A model generated the notes under the pieces. That model saw only the letters and a list, made by a program, of their open reading frames with translations. It made no database searches and was not told the DNA's origin. 64,000 nt of DNA from Candidatus Flavonifractor merdavium (lineage in GTDB: Bacteria > Bacillota > Clostridia > Oscillospirales > Oscillospiraceae), in the NCBI GenBank assembly GCA_019119335.1, contig DWXF01000025.1:1-64000 (forward strand), read 5' to 3'. Positions 32,942 through 41,927 of the stretch are shown in pieces (within the stretch, counting starts at the first letter, position 1; every line of letters begins with the position of its first letter). Position numbers and translations under genes: made by a program.

Positions 32942-34258
32942 TTAAATTTCCTTGTCGTTGGCTTTTTTGTCGATAAACTCCGGCCGCAGCTTGCTGTACA
33001 GGATCTTCTGCTCGCTGTACAGGCCGTAGTAGCCCGACAGCATATAGGACACCGCCAGGCACACGGCGAACAGGCACAGGCTCTGGCCGGTGAACAGCCC
33101 CAGGCTGTCCCCGGCGAAGAGCTCCAGGGCCAGCAGCAGGGAGCTGATGGGGCAGTTGGTGACGCCGCAGAACACGCACACCATGCCCAGCCCCGCTCCG
33201 AAGGAGGGGTGGAGTCCCAGCAGGGGGGCCACGGTGCAGCCGAAGGTGGCCCCGGTAAAGAACACCGGCACGATCTCGCCCCCCTTGAAGCCCGCCCCCA
33301 GGGTGATGGTGGTGAAGAGCATCTTGAGCAGGAAGGCCTCCGGCCGGGCGTGGCCGCTCACCGCCGCGTGGAGCACCGCCTCCCCGGCGCCGTTGTAGTC
33401 GTAGCTGCCCGGGTTCCACAGCCACACCAGGAAGGTGAGCGCGATGACCAGCGCGCCCCCCGCCGCCGCCCGGGTGTTGGGGCCCGGCAGATACTTCTCA
33501 TACAGGTGGGGGGCGGCGTGCATCAGCCGGCAGAAGCAGATGGACAGCAGGGCGAACAGGATGCCCATGCCGACGACCTGGAGGAGGGTGAGGGGGCTCA
33601 GGTTGGGGATCCCCTCCAGGGTGAAGGCGGTGGCGGGCACGTGAAAGAGCTGGGCCATCCACAGCCCCACAATGGCGGACAGGACGCAGGGCACCATGGC
33701 GGCGTAGTAGAGCACCCCCACGCTGGTGACCTCCATGGCAAACATGGCCGCCGTCAGGGGCGTGCCGAACAGGGCGGAAAAGGCGGCCGCCATGCCGCAC
33801 ATGGTAATCACCCGGCTATCCTTGTCGTCCAGGCGCATCCACCGGCCGATCTTGGAGGAGATGGAGCCGCCGATCTGGAGGATGGCCCCCTCCCGGCCGG
33901 AGGAGCCTCCCACCAGATGGGTGATCATGGTGGAGAGAAACACCAGCGGCGCGGTGCGCAGCCGCAGAGGCTTGTTCTCCCGCACCGCCACCAGCACAAA
34001 GTTGGTGCCCCGGTCCCCCGCCATGCCGCACACCCGGTAGAGCTGCACGATGGCCACGCCCCCCAGGGGGAGCAGCCACAGCAGCCAGGGGTTGTGGTGG
34101 CGCAGGTCGGTGACAACGGAAAAGGCGTAATAAAAGGCCGTGGCCACCCCGCCGCACACCACGCCGCAGATGGCCGCGAAAACCAGCCACTTGACAAAGG
34201 TGAGGGCATGGCCGGCCTGGGTGAAGCGCCCCGGCAGGCGCTGCTGTACTGCTTGCAT
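32942..34258 (-). CDS. ClC-family chloride channel/transporter
   Basis: 438 residues, about ten or more membrane segments. The ion-path motifs are present: GGSSGREGAILQIGG with the gating glutamate, and GAGFKGGEIVPVFFTGATFG. The gating Glu points to a Cl-/H+ or fluoride-type exchanger rather than a simple channel, though this cannot be settled from sequence alone. No CBS domains at the C-terminus. It is the first gene of the operon; the promoter probably includes TGTTATAAT at 34291-34299 (minus strand). Confidence 0.93.
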   Translation of the reverse strand: MQAVQQRLPGRFTQAGHALTFVKWLVFAAICGVVCGGVATAFYYAFSVVTDLRHHNPWLLWLLPLGGVAIVQLYRVCGMAGDRGTNFVLVAVRENKPLRLRTAPLVFLSTMITHLVGGSSGREGAILQIGGSISSKIGRWMRLDDKDSRVITMCGMAAAFSALFGTPLTAAMFAMEVTSVGVLYYAAMVPCVLSAIVGLWMAQLFHVPATAFTLEGIPNLSPLTLLQVVGMGILFALLSICFCRLMHAAPHLYEKYLPGPNTRAAAGGALVIALTFLVWLWNPGSYDYNGAGEAVLHAAVSGHARPEAFLLKMLFTTITLGAGFKGGEIVPVFFTGATFGCTVAPLLGLHPSFGAGLGMVCVFCGVTNCPISSLLLALELFAGDSLGLFTGQSLCLFAVCLAVSYMLSGYYGLYSEQKILYSKLRPEFIDKKANDKEI

Positions 34259-34290
34259 CCTCGCTCATCCTCTCCCTGTACACTGGGGCT

Positions 34291-34355
34291 ATTATAACAT
34301 GGATACCAACTTTTTTCCGCATTCTTATGGATTTTTTTCATGGCTGTGCTATACT
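34291..34355. promoter_or_regulatory. Divergent extended -10 promoters between ClC and CorC-like genes
   Basis: On the minus strand TGTTATAAT (34299-34291) is an extended -10 for the ClC operon; on the plus strand TGCTATACT (34347-34355) serves the CBS gene. Neither has a good -35 hexamer. Confidence 0.55.
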
Positions 34356-34405
34356 GGATTTCATATTACTGCCGATTCGGGATATTGTGAAGAGGAGGAA
34401 TTGCT

Positions 34406-35752
34406 TTGCAGCCCCCATTATGGCCTCAGATCGCATTGCAGGTCATACCTCTCCTGTTGACCGCCTTTTTTTCCGCCGCCGAGCTGTCCATTCCCGCCCA
34501 GGATGAGGGCGCCCTCCGCCGCCAGGCCCAGGAGGGGGACCGGAAGGCGGCCCAGCTGCTGAAGCTGGCCGGCCGCCCGGTGCGCACCCGGGCCACCATC
34601 CAGCTGTGCGTCACCCTGTCCGGCTTCTGTTCCGCCGCCTGCGCCGCCCTGTCCTTCGGTCTGCCCCTGGGCCGGTGGGCCGCGGAACGCTGGGCCCTGT
34701 CCGGGAGCGGCGCCCACGCCGTCCGGGTCCTGGCCGCCGCCGGGGTCACCCTGGTCACCGCCCTTATCGTGCTGGCCTTCGGCTCCACCATCCCCCGGCG
34801 GGTCTCCCTCCACCGGGGGAGCCAGGCCGCCCGCCTCACCTGTGGGACGGTGGCCGCCCTGTCCGTGCTGCTGCTCCCCCTCACCGCCCTGCTGGAGGGG
34901 ATCAGCGGTCTGTTCCTCCGGCTGCTCCACCTGGACCCCCACCCCGACCGGGCTCCGGTCTCCGAGGAGGGCATCCGCAAACTGGTGGACATCGGGGAGG
35001 AAAAGGGGGCCATTGAGCGGGACGAGAAGGAGATGATCGAGAACATCTTCGAGTTCAACAACATGACCGCCGCCGACGTGATGGTCCACCGCACCGACAT
35101 GGTGATGCTCTGGGTGGACGACACGGCGGAGGAGATCCAGCAGACCATCGAAACCTCCGGCCTGTCCCGGTTCCCGGTGTATGAGGAGGACGCCGACGAC
35201 GTCATCGGCATTCTGAACACCCGGGAGTGGCTGCTCAACGCCCGGAAGGACCAGCCCAAGCCCCTGCGGGAGCTGCTCCGCCCGGCCTACTTCGTCCCCC
35301 AGTCGGTGCGCACCGACATGCTCTTCCGGGATATGCAGAGCAAAAAGATCCACCTGTCCATTGTGGTGGACGAGTACGGCGGCACCGCGGGCCTGGTGAC
35401 CATGGAGGACCTGCTGGAGGAGATTGTGGGCAACATCTACGATGAGTTCGACCCCCAGGAGGACCAGGAGATCATCCCCCTGGGAAGCGACCGCTGGCGG
35501 ATCGCCGGCTCGGCCGAGCTGGAGGACATCGCCGCCGCCCTGGGGGTGGCCTTCCCCGAGGACGAGGAGACCGAGACCCTGGGCGGGCTGGTGTTTGCCC
35601 AGCTCAGCGTGATCCCCGAGGACGGCAGCCACCCGGAGGTGGAGGCCTACGGTTTACACATCCGGGTGGAGGAGCTCACCGACCGCCGGGTGGAGTGGGC
35701 CACCGTCACCCGGGCCGCCCCCGCCCCGGCGGAGGAGCCCGCCCAGGTATAG
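34406..35752 (+). CDS. CNNM/CorC (HlyC)-type protein with DUF21 and CBS domains
   Basis: 448 residues. TTG start at 34406 is chosen because GAGGAGG lies seven bases before. Residues 1-170 form a DUF21-type membrane domain with about four helices, then two CBS domains (about 205-330; TAADVMVHRTDMVMLWVDD and SIVVDEYGGTAGLVTMEDLL) and a C-terminal CorC_HlyC domain (about 350-435). This architecture belongs to CNNM-like Mg2+/Co2+ transport proteins, often called hemolysin family. It is transcribed alone and ends in a strong terminator. Confidence 0.93.
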   Translation: MQPPLWPQIALQVIPLLLTAFFSAAELSIPAQDEGALRRQAQEGDRKAAQLLKLAGRPVRTRATIQLCVTLSGFCSAACAALSFGLPLGRWAAERWALSGSGAHAVRVLAAAGVTLVTALIVLAFGSTIPRRVSLHRGSQAARLTCGTVAALSVLLLPLTALLEGISGLFLRLLHLDPHPDRAPVSEEGIRKLVDIGEEKGAIERDEKEMIENIFEFNNMTAADVMVHRTDMVMLWVDDTAEEIQQTIETSGLSRFPVYEEDADDVIGILNTREWLLNARKDQPKPLRELLRPAYFVPQSVRTDMLFRDMQSKKIHLSIVVDEYGGTAGLVTMEDLLEEIVGNIYDEFDPQEDQEIIPLGSDRWRIAGSAELEDIAAALGVAFPEDEETETLGGLVFAQLSVIPEDGSHPEVEAYGLHIRVEELTDRRVEWATVTRAAPAPAEEPAQV

Positions 35753-35763
35753 GACACAGCCAG

Positions 35764-35799
35764 CAAACGGGACGCCTCCGGCGTCCCGTTTGTTTTTTT
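35764..35799 (+). terminator. Terminator of the CorC-like gene
   Basis: CAAACGGGACGCC (35764-35776) and GGCGTCCCGTTTG (35780-35792) form a perfect 13-bp stem followed by seven T. Confidence 0.95.
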
Positions 35800-35809
35800 C
35801 GACCGTTTC

Positions 35810-35840
35810 TGTGACAAAGCCGACGCCCCGCTCGTATCTA
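35810..35840 (+). promoter_or_regulatory. Possible ECF-type promoter of the sigma/anti-sigma pair
   Basis: TGTGACAAA (35810-35818) and CGTATCTA (35833-35840) are spaced like an ECF sigma promoter. The second sigma operon has a similar TGTGAAAC (56678-56685) before a TATT-rich -10. Autoregulation is inferred. Confidence 0.4.
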
Positions 35841-35872
35841 AGATGAAAGGATTCACACAAGGGGGGACGCCT

Positions 35873-36355
35873 ATGGACAAAACCAGTTTCACCGCCGCGG
35901 TGGAGCGCTATCAGGATATGGTCTACCGGGTGGCGCTCCACGTCCTGGCCAGCCCCCAGGACGCGGACGACGCGGTGCAGGAGGTCTTTCTCAAGCTGTA
36001 CACCGCCCAAAAGCCCTTTCAGGGGGAGGAGCACCTGCGGCGGTGGCTGCTGCGGGTGACGGTGAACCACTGCCGGGACGTGCTGCGCAGCCCCTGGCGG
36101 AAGCGGCGGGCCTCCCTGGAGGAGCTGCCGCCCCAGCCGGTGTTCCGGCAGCCGGAGCAGGAGGCCCTGTACCAGAGCGTGATGGCCCTGCCGGAGATCT
36201 ACCGCATCGTGCTGGTGCTGTTTTACTATGAGGAGCTGTCGGTGCGGGAGATCGGGGCCCTGCTGAAGCTGGAGACCTCGGCAGTAACCACCCGGCTGTC
36301 CCGGGCCCGGGCCAAGCTGAAGGAACAGTTGGGGGAGGTGTGGCAGGATGAGTAA
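35873..36355 (+). CDS. ECF-type RNA polymerase sigma factor (pair 1)
   Basis: 160 residues from ATG 35873, six bases after AAGGGGGG. Sigma region 2 is recognisable (MVYRVALHVLASPQDADDAV, then VFLKLYTAQ) and region 4 has a helix-turn-helix (LSVREIGALLKLETSAVTTR). Regions 1 and 3 are absent, as in ECF factors. The stop overlaps the start of the next gene by eight bases, the same layout as at 56740-57222. The likely role is a response to envelope stress under control of the membrane partner. Confidence 0.92.
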   Translation: MDKTSFTAAVERYQDMVYRVALHVLASPQDADDAVQEVFLKLYTAQKPFQGEEHLRRWLLRVTVNHCRDVLRSPWRKRRASLEELPPQPVFRQPEQEALYQSVMALPEIYRIVLVLFYYEELSVREIGALLKLETSAVTTRLSRARAKLKEQLGEVWQDE

Positions 36356-37874
36356 CCGTGACTTCTATCAGGAGACCTTTTCCCAGGTGCACAGCTCCGC
36401 CCACATCCGCTGGGAGGACTTCGCCCAGGAGCGCAAGACCCGGCGGAACAAGCCCGTCCGGCGGCTGTGGCTGCTGGCGGCGGTGCTCGCCCTGCTGGCC
36501 GCTCTGTCCATCGGGGCGGTGGCCGCCCACTTGCTGGGGCTGCAGGATCTGCTGCTGCCCCAAGATCAGCCCGTCCCTTCCGGCCAGCCGTCCGTGCAGG
36601 AGCGGCAGCTCAGCCTGTCCGGCTATATCAATACCCCCGAGAGCCGGGGTCTGGCGGAGTGGAACGATTTCCTGGCCTCCTACGACCCGGACGGCGCCAT
36701 CCTCAAAGTGGTGGGCAACTACGTGGACCCGGCTCTGGCCCAATATCACTGTTACCTGGTGTACACCCAGGAGATGGCGGACAAGCTGGAGGAGATCGCC
36801 GCCAAATACGCCCTGAGTCTCCACACCTGGAACCATGTGGTGGAGGACCAGGGGGAGTGGGTCTCCCTGCTGGGGGATTTTCTGGGAGAAAATACCGCGT
36901 ACAGCGGCAGGCTTTACGAGGACGGCACCTTCCACTATGACGGATATCTGACCACCAGCGGAGGCAGGGAGCTGAGCTACCAGTTCCGCCGCAGCGTCAA
37001 GGGCGCCCTCAACGACGTATACCTGACTGTTGGCGACCTGTCCGCCTACGAGGAGTGGTACTACAAGACCGGCGCGGGCCGGGAGATCACTCTGGACCTG
37101 GGGCCGGACCGGGGCTTCCTGCTCACCGACCTGGGAGACTCCTTTGTCTTTGTCACCGTGCTGGCGGGCACCGGCCAGGGGGTGAGCAAGCAGGACATGA
37201 AGGACCTGGCGGACAGCTTCGACTTCTCCCTGCTCACCCCCGTACAGCCCCCGGACCAGTCCCTTTGGGAACCGGAGCCTCAGGAGAGCAGCCCGACTGT
37301 TCTCCCGCTGTCCGTCCAACTTGAGCAGGTCCTGTGGGAAGACCGTCCGTTCTATGACGCCGACTACAACAGGACCCTCACCCTCTCCCAGTTCCTGACG
37401 AAAAGCGCCCCGGAGGGCAGCCGGCTGGCGGCGGACACCTTCACCGCCATCGACCTGGACCGGGACGGCGTCACAGAGGCGGTGCTGCGTCTGGTTTTGG
37501 ATTCGGGAGCCCACCACGGCTGGGAGGTCCTGCGCCAGGGAGAGGACGGAACGGTCTACGGCTATATCCTGACACCGGGGGAACTGCTGGAGCTGAAAAA
37601 CGACGGCAGCTATTGCTACTCCTACAATACCTCCAGCGGATTCGGCCGCATGTTTTTCACGGACACCGACGCCAGCGGCCGGCCTCAGCACAGCCGGGGC
37701 ACCGCCCCCATGGGCTCCGTGGACACCGTTACCGACGCCGACGGCGCCGCCCATACCGACTGGTATCTGGACTACCGCACCGTCACCCAGGCGGAGTACG
37801 AGGCCGCCCTGGCCATCCAGCAGAGCAAGGAGGATAGCTCCTGGCACTTCCTGCATGAATTGCGGACTCCCTGA
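36348..37874 (+). CDS. Membrane-anchored putative anti-sigma factor (pair 1)
   Basis: 508 residues. Short cytoplasmic N-terminus (residues 1-43, including HIRWEDFAQERKTRRNKPVR), one membrane helix (about 46-66), and a large extracellular domain. The latter has repeated beta-rich stretches and a dockerin/EF-hand-like phrase TAIDLDRDGVTEAVLRL near residue 370. Position, overlap with the sigma gene and topology make it the likely anti-sigma. No classical zinc-binding ZAS motif is seen. The ligand is unknown. Confidence 0.75.
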   Translation: MSNRDFYQETFSQVHSSAHIRWEDFAQERKTRRNKPVRRLWLLAAVLALLAALSIGAVAAHLLGLQDLLLPQDQPVPSGQPSVQERQLSLSGYINTPESRGLAEWNDFLASYDPDGAILKVVGNYVDPALAQYHCYLVYTQEMADKLEEIAAKYALSLHTWNHVVEDQGEWVSLLGDFLGENTAYSGRLYEDGTFHYDGYLTTSGGRELSYQFRRSVKGALNDVYLTVGDLSAYEEWYYKTGAGREITLDLGPDRGFLLTDLGDSFVFVTVLAGTGQGVSKQDMKDLADSFDFSLLTPVQPPDQSLWEPEPQESSPTVLPLSVQLEQVLWEDRPFYDADYNRTLTLSQFLTKSAPEGSRLAADTFTAIDLDRDGVTEAVLRLVLDSGAHHGWEVLRQGEDGTVYGYILTPGELLELKNDGSYCYSYNTSSGFGRMFFTDTDASGRPQHSRGTAPMGSVDTVTDADGAAHTDWYLDYRTVTQAEYEAALAIQQSKEDSSWHFLHELRTP

Positions 37875-37875
37875 C

Positions 37876-37907
37876 AAACGGGCGTGCCTCTTGGCACGCC
37901 CGTTTGT
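37876..37907 (+). terminator. Hairpin after the first sigma operon
   Basis: CAAACGGGCGTGCC (37876-37889) and GGCACGCCCGTTTG (37894-37907) form a perfect 14-bp stem with a 4-base loop, but no T-run follows beyond the GTTTG of the stem. Confidence 0.65.
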
Positions 37908-37981
37908 GCAAGTGGCACAAAACCCTCCTTCACACTTTCTCCTTTATTACTTTTTCTGTCTAACTGTGCAGTTTTATGAAA

Positions 37982-38010
37982 TTGCAACCGCTTACGCCCG
38001 ATGCTATACT
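37982..38010 (+). promoter_or_regulatory. Sigma-A promoter of the SLH esterase gene
   Basis: TTGCAA (37982-37987), 17-base spacer, TATACT (38005-38010); the gene starts at 38090, leaving a leader of about 75 bases. Confidence 0.75.
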
Positions 38011-38089
38011 CACTTTTACCAAGAATGGTTGCGGCCACAGCTTATTTTCTTGCGTTTTTGCACGAAAGAAAAAGAAGGAGGATCCATTG

Positions 38090-41000
38090 ATGCGGTTCAC
38101 ATCCGTAAAAAGACTTGCGGGAGTTGCAACAGCCGTGTGTCTCAGCTGCGCGCTGTCTGTTTCTGGTGCTTCCGCTCAGGCCGCCGGGGCGTATTCAGAC
38201 GTACCCGACAGCGCCTGGTATGCTGACTCTGTGGAATTTGTCTCCCAGGAGGGGCTGTTTACCGGCCTGCCCGGCGGCCGGTTCAATCCCTCCGGCACCA
38301 TGGACCGGGCCATGCTGTCCACCGTACTGCAGCGGATGGCCGGAGGCGCCGGTCTGGCCGGGAGCGCCGATTTCTCCGATGTGGCGGAGGACGCCTGGTA
38401 TGCCGGCGGAGTATCCTGGGCCTCCGCCAATGGCGTCATGACCGGCTCCTCCCGCACCCAGTTCTCCCCCAACATGACGGTCACCCGGGAGCAGCTGGCC
38501 ACCACCCTGTACCGCTTCGCCCAGCTGCTGGGTGAGAGCACCGAGGCCGCCGGAGATCTGTCCGCCTATCCCGACGCCGGTCAGGTTTCCAGCTGGGCCA
38601 AAGAGGCCATGTCCTGGGCCGTGGGAGCCGGTATCCTCACCGGCACCGGCAGCGGCACGCTGGCCCCCGGGGCCTCCGCCACCCGGTCGGAGGTGGCTGT
38701 CATTCTCCACCGCTGCTCCAAGCAGTGGGAAAAGGACGTGAAGGTGACCGGCCTGACCGCCCTGTACAGCCCCTATCAGAAGATCGTGGCCCTGGTTCTG
38801 GAGTACCCGGAGAACGTGGTGGCTCCCTCGGTGGAGGACTTCACCATTGTGGACTACGAGAACCAGTACTACAACAGCGCCAACGAGCGGTGCGACTCCA
38901 CCACCGCCACCGTCACCGCGGTGTACACCAACAACAAGCCCGAGCAGCGGGCCGACCAGACCTCCGTGGAGGGCCGGTACGTCATTGTGGAGCTGGCCGA
39001 CAGCAACGAGCTGGTCTACGCCGACGGCCGCTGGAACGCCAACTATGCGGGCATCGCCAACGTGCGCTACGCCGAGGGCGCCAAGAAGGGCGTCACCACC
39101 ACCAACTCCATGGTCCGGCCCGACTGGAACAACTATGTGGTCACCCAGACCACCGACGTGGTGAATGCCGACGGCAAAGTGGTAAGCACCGCCGGGCGTC
39201 TGCCCGCCATCGACCCGGCCGACATTGTGGACCTGACCGGAGCCACCGATTTTGAAGCGGTGGACTTTACCAGCTCCCGGGGCAATCCGGTCTACTCCAT
39301 GCTCTACGTGCCGGAGGACTATGACGCCAGCCAGTCCTATCCTCTGGTGGTGGAGGTTTCCGGCAACAGTCAGCGGGCTGTTCTGGGCGACGACGGACAG
39401 CCCCTCAACCCCGGCACCAGCGTCTCCCGGGACACCGGAGCGGTGGGCTGGCTGCGGGTGACCGATGATGTACTCATCCTGTCGGTGCAGCCTCAGGTCA
39501 ACCCCGCCGATCCCGACGGGTACAACGAATATGAGGACACCTATGAGCTGATCTCCCACATCCGCAGCCAGTACAATGTGGACAGCGGCCGGACCTACGC
39601 CATCGGCAGTTCCTTCGGCACCTTCCATCTCTCCGGCGTGATCCAGCGCCACCCCGACCTCTTTGCCGCCTACATTCAGTGCAACGGCGTGTTTGTCAAT
39701 GCCGAGGGCGAGATGCTGACCATGTACAACGCCGAAACCGATGTGGTGGGCGGCGACTACACCAACACCGGCGCCTACCTCCCGGAGAGCGAGTACTATG
39801 AGCAGTACAAGGCCGTGATGCAAGGCCTGGTGGACAACGAGATGCCCGTCTGGATCGCCCACGGCGTCAACGACGGCTCCATCCCCGTCACCCGGGGTGT
39901 GTCGGTGTACAATATGCTCACCCGCCTCTACAAGGAGGCCGGCAAGACCCAGGACGAGATCGACCAGCTGGTTCATCTGACCATCTACCAGGACCAGGAC
40001 TTCCTGGACAAGGGAGTCTACAATTACCACGACGCCCTGCGTCTGGCCTCCGCCGACATCGACATCCTGACCTGGGCCCTGGAGCAGAGCAAGAGCGGTG
40101 AGGACATCGTGCTCACCAAAAATCTGCCCCGTGCCGAGGATATGTTCATCAACCTGGATGACTACTATGGCCAGGTAATCGAGGGCTACTACAACTATGA
40201 CTGCATCATCTCTGACGACGTGACCCGCACCGCCAAGTTCTATGTCCCCTCCGGCGTGGAGTACAACAACGCCACCGTGTTTGTGGCTGTACCCGACGGC
40301 GTGGATACCTGGGACTTCCTGGTGGAAAGCGGCTGGAAGGATCTGGCCGACGAGAACCTGTTCTACCTGGTAGCCATGGAGCCCGCAAACGGCAAGTGGG
40401 GCAGTCTGGAGGACGAGGTGGCCTATGTAGGCGCGCTGAATGAGGACGTATCCTACCGCCCCTTCTTCTGCGCCTTCTCCTCCAACTTCTACGGTGTGGC
40501 CTACGGTGAGGCCGCCGACATCCTGCTGAAACACAGCGTCAACAACCCCAAAAGCTGGGCGGGCATTGCCGTGCTGGGCTCTTCCGGCATCTCCGCCAGC
40601 GAGGTGAGCGCCCTCCAGCAGACTCCCTCCAAGGTCTCCGGCGTGATGCTCAGCCAGGTGCAGACCCCCGTCTGGATCGTGGCCGAGGAAAAGACCGCCG
40701 ACGTCCAGCGGCTGGCGGACTTCTACAAGTCCGCCAACCACAGCCAGAGCGACAAGGCCGCCGCCACCTACGCCGACGAGGTGTATCTGCCCCAGGAGGG
40801 CGGCACCGTGGACGACGAGTGGTGCGCCAACGTGGTCTTTGACGCCGCCGACTGGGAGGACTGCCTGAGCAAGACCTACTCCGGAAGCATCTATGATGAG
40901 CTCTTCAAGGGCGTATACCGCTACCCCGGCGACGCCAACGGCGCGCTGCGCCGCCCCGGCGACATCTACGAGCGGGGCTTTGAGAAGTTCGAGGCCCAGG

Positions 41001-41866
41001 TGGCCGGCGGCTATGAGGCCGACGGCAGCGACCTGTACAACCGGGAGTGGTACGTCTACGTGCCCGACAGCGTGGACACCTCCAAGCCCGCTCCCCTGGT
41101 CTTTGTGTTCCACGGCGCCGGCGGCAGCGGCAACGAGATCGCCGACCGCTCCGGCTGGGCCAAGGTGGCCGAGGAGAATGGCCTGATCCTGGTGTGTCCC
41201 ACCGGTTCCCACACTCTCTCCGTCCGCCGGGTGAGCAACCTGGTGACCAGCGAGCTGTTCCGGGCGGTTTGGAACTATGGCGACGCCACCGCTGAGCAGC
41301 CCAGCGACATCAAGTTTGTGGAGTACCTCTACAACTGGATGTGCGAGAACTACAATATTGATACCTCCCGGGTCTATGCCAGCGGCCAGTCTGCCGGCGG
41401 CGGCATGACCTACACCTGCGCCGCCTACCTGCCCGACCTGTTTGCCGCCGCCGCTCCGGTCTCCGCCCTGGTGGACGTACCCTCCAACGCGCCCGACAGC
41501 CAGATCCCCATTCTCTCCTTCATCGGTGAGGCCGACAACAGCAACAAGGGCGCCTTCGGTGCCGAAAAAGCCCAGAAGCTGGTGGATTACTGGTGCGCCC
41601 GGAACGACACGGTGGAGCATTGGGACGACTACACCTACATGGACGGCGGGCAGAACTGCTCCTCTCAGGAGGACCTGTTCACCAACTATATGTTCTACAA
41701 TGCCGACGGCGTGCCCATGCTGCGCTGTGTGGAAGTGGCCACCAAGACCCACGCCATCTGGCCCTCCGAGTGCTTTGAGGCCTGGAACGAGTGGTTCACC
41801 CACTTCACCAAGGACCCGGACACCGGCACCCTGTACTATGACGGAGCCGCCGTCAACGCCAACTGA
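38090..41866 (+). CDS. SLH-anchored surface protein with three esterase-like modules
   Basis: 1258 residues from ATG 38090 (GGAGG eight bases before). Signal peptide to about residue 30. Three SLH domains (about 30-215), each with WYADSVEF/WYAGGVSW-type cores, bind the wall. An Ig-like spacer leads to a first alpha/beta-hydrolase (about 400-660) with nucleophile motif AIGSSFGTF near 505. The second module (about 690-920) keeps the fold pattern but has AFSSNFYG in place of GxSxG, so is probably inactive. The third (about 985-1255) is a PHB depolymerase/feruloyl-esterase-like domain with FVFHGAGGSG and YASGQSAGGG near 1100 and a final His in TKTHAIWP. Probably cleaves ester bonds of a dietary or host polymer. 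Confidence 0.88.
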   Translation: MRFTSVKRLAGVATAVCLSCALSVSGASAQAAGAYSDVPDSAWYADSVEFVSQEGLFTGLPGGRFNPSGTMDRAMLSTVLQRMAGGAGLAGSADFSDVAEDAWYAGGVSWASANGVMTGSSRTQFSPNMTVTREQLATTLYRFAQLLGESTEAAGDLSAYPDAGQVSSWAKEAMSWAVGAGILTGTGSGTLAPGASATRSEVAVILHRCSKQWEKDVKVTGLTALYSPYQKIVALVLEYPENVVAPSVEDFTIVDYENQYYNSANERCDSTTATVTAVYTNNKPEQRADQTSVEGRYVIVELADSNELVYADGRWNANYAGIANVRYAEGAKKGVTTTNSMVRPDWNNYVVTQTTDVVNADGKVVSTAGRLPAIDPADIVDLTGATDFEAVDFTSSRGNPVYSMLYVPEDYDASQSYPLVVEVSGNSQRAVLGDDGQPLNPGTSVSRDTGAVGWLRVTDDVLILSVQPQVNPADPDGYNEYEDTYELISHIRSQYNVDSGRTYAIGSSFGTFHLSGVIQRHPDLFAAYIQCNGVFVNAEGEMLTMYNAETDVVGGDYTNTGAYLPESEYYEQYKAVMQGLVDNEMPVWIAHGVNDGSIPVTRGVSVYNMLTRLYKEAGKTQDEIDQLVHLTIYQDQDFLDKGVYNYHDALRLASADIDILTWALEQSKSGEDIVLTKNLPRAEDMFINLDDYYGQVIEGYYNYDCIISDDVTRTAKFYVPSGVEYNNATVFVAVPDGVDTWDFLVESGWKDLADENLFYLVAMEPANGKWGSLEDEVAYVGALNEDVSYRPFFCAFSSNFYGVAYGEAADILLKHSVNNPKSWAGIAVLGSSGISASEVSALQQTPSKVSGVMLSQVQTPVWIVAEEKTADVQRLADFYKSANHSQSDKAAATYADEVYLPQEGGTVDDEWCANVVFDAADWEDCLSKTYSGSIYDELFKGVYRYPGDANGALRRPGDIYERGFEKFEAQVAGGYEADGSDLYNREWYVYVPDSVDTSKPAPLVFVFHGAGGSGNEIADRSGWAKVAEENGLILVCPTGSHTLSVRRVSNLVTSELFRAVWNYGDATAEQPSDIKFVEYLYNWMCENYNIDTSRVYASGQSAGGGMTYTCAAYLPDLFAAAAPVSALVDVPSNAPDSQIPILSFIGEADNSNKGAFGAEKAQKLVDYWCARNDTVEHWDDYTYMDGGQNCSSQEDLFTNYMFYNADGVPMLRCVEVATKTHAIWPSECFEAWNEWFTHFTKDPDTGTLYYDGAAVNAN

Positions 41867-41884
41867 ATCCTCTCCGCACAGACG

Positions 41885-41921
41885 AAAAGGGTGTGCCGCC
41901 GCTGGCGGCACACCCTTTTTT
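41885..41921. terminator. Bidirectional terminator between the SLH esterase and miaA
   Basis: AAAAGGGTGTGCCGCC (41885-41900) and its complement (41904-41919) flank a 3-base loop, with T-run on the plus strand and A-run mirror for the minus-strand miaA operon. Confidence 0.93.
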
Positions 41922-41927
41922 GTTGTC

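Noticed and set aside
32922-33425. Longer version of the VOC protein with about 170 extra N-terminal residues
   Set aside because: The extension overlaps the ClC coding region and is Gly/Ala/Arg-rich; ATG 32921 has AGGAG at correct spacing.
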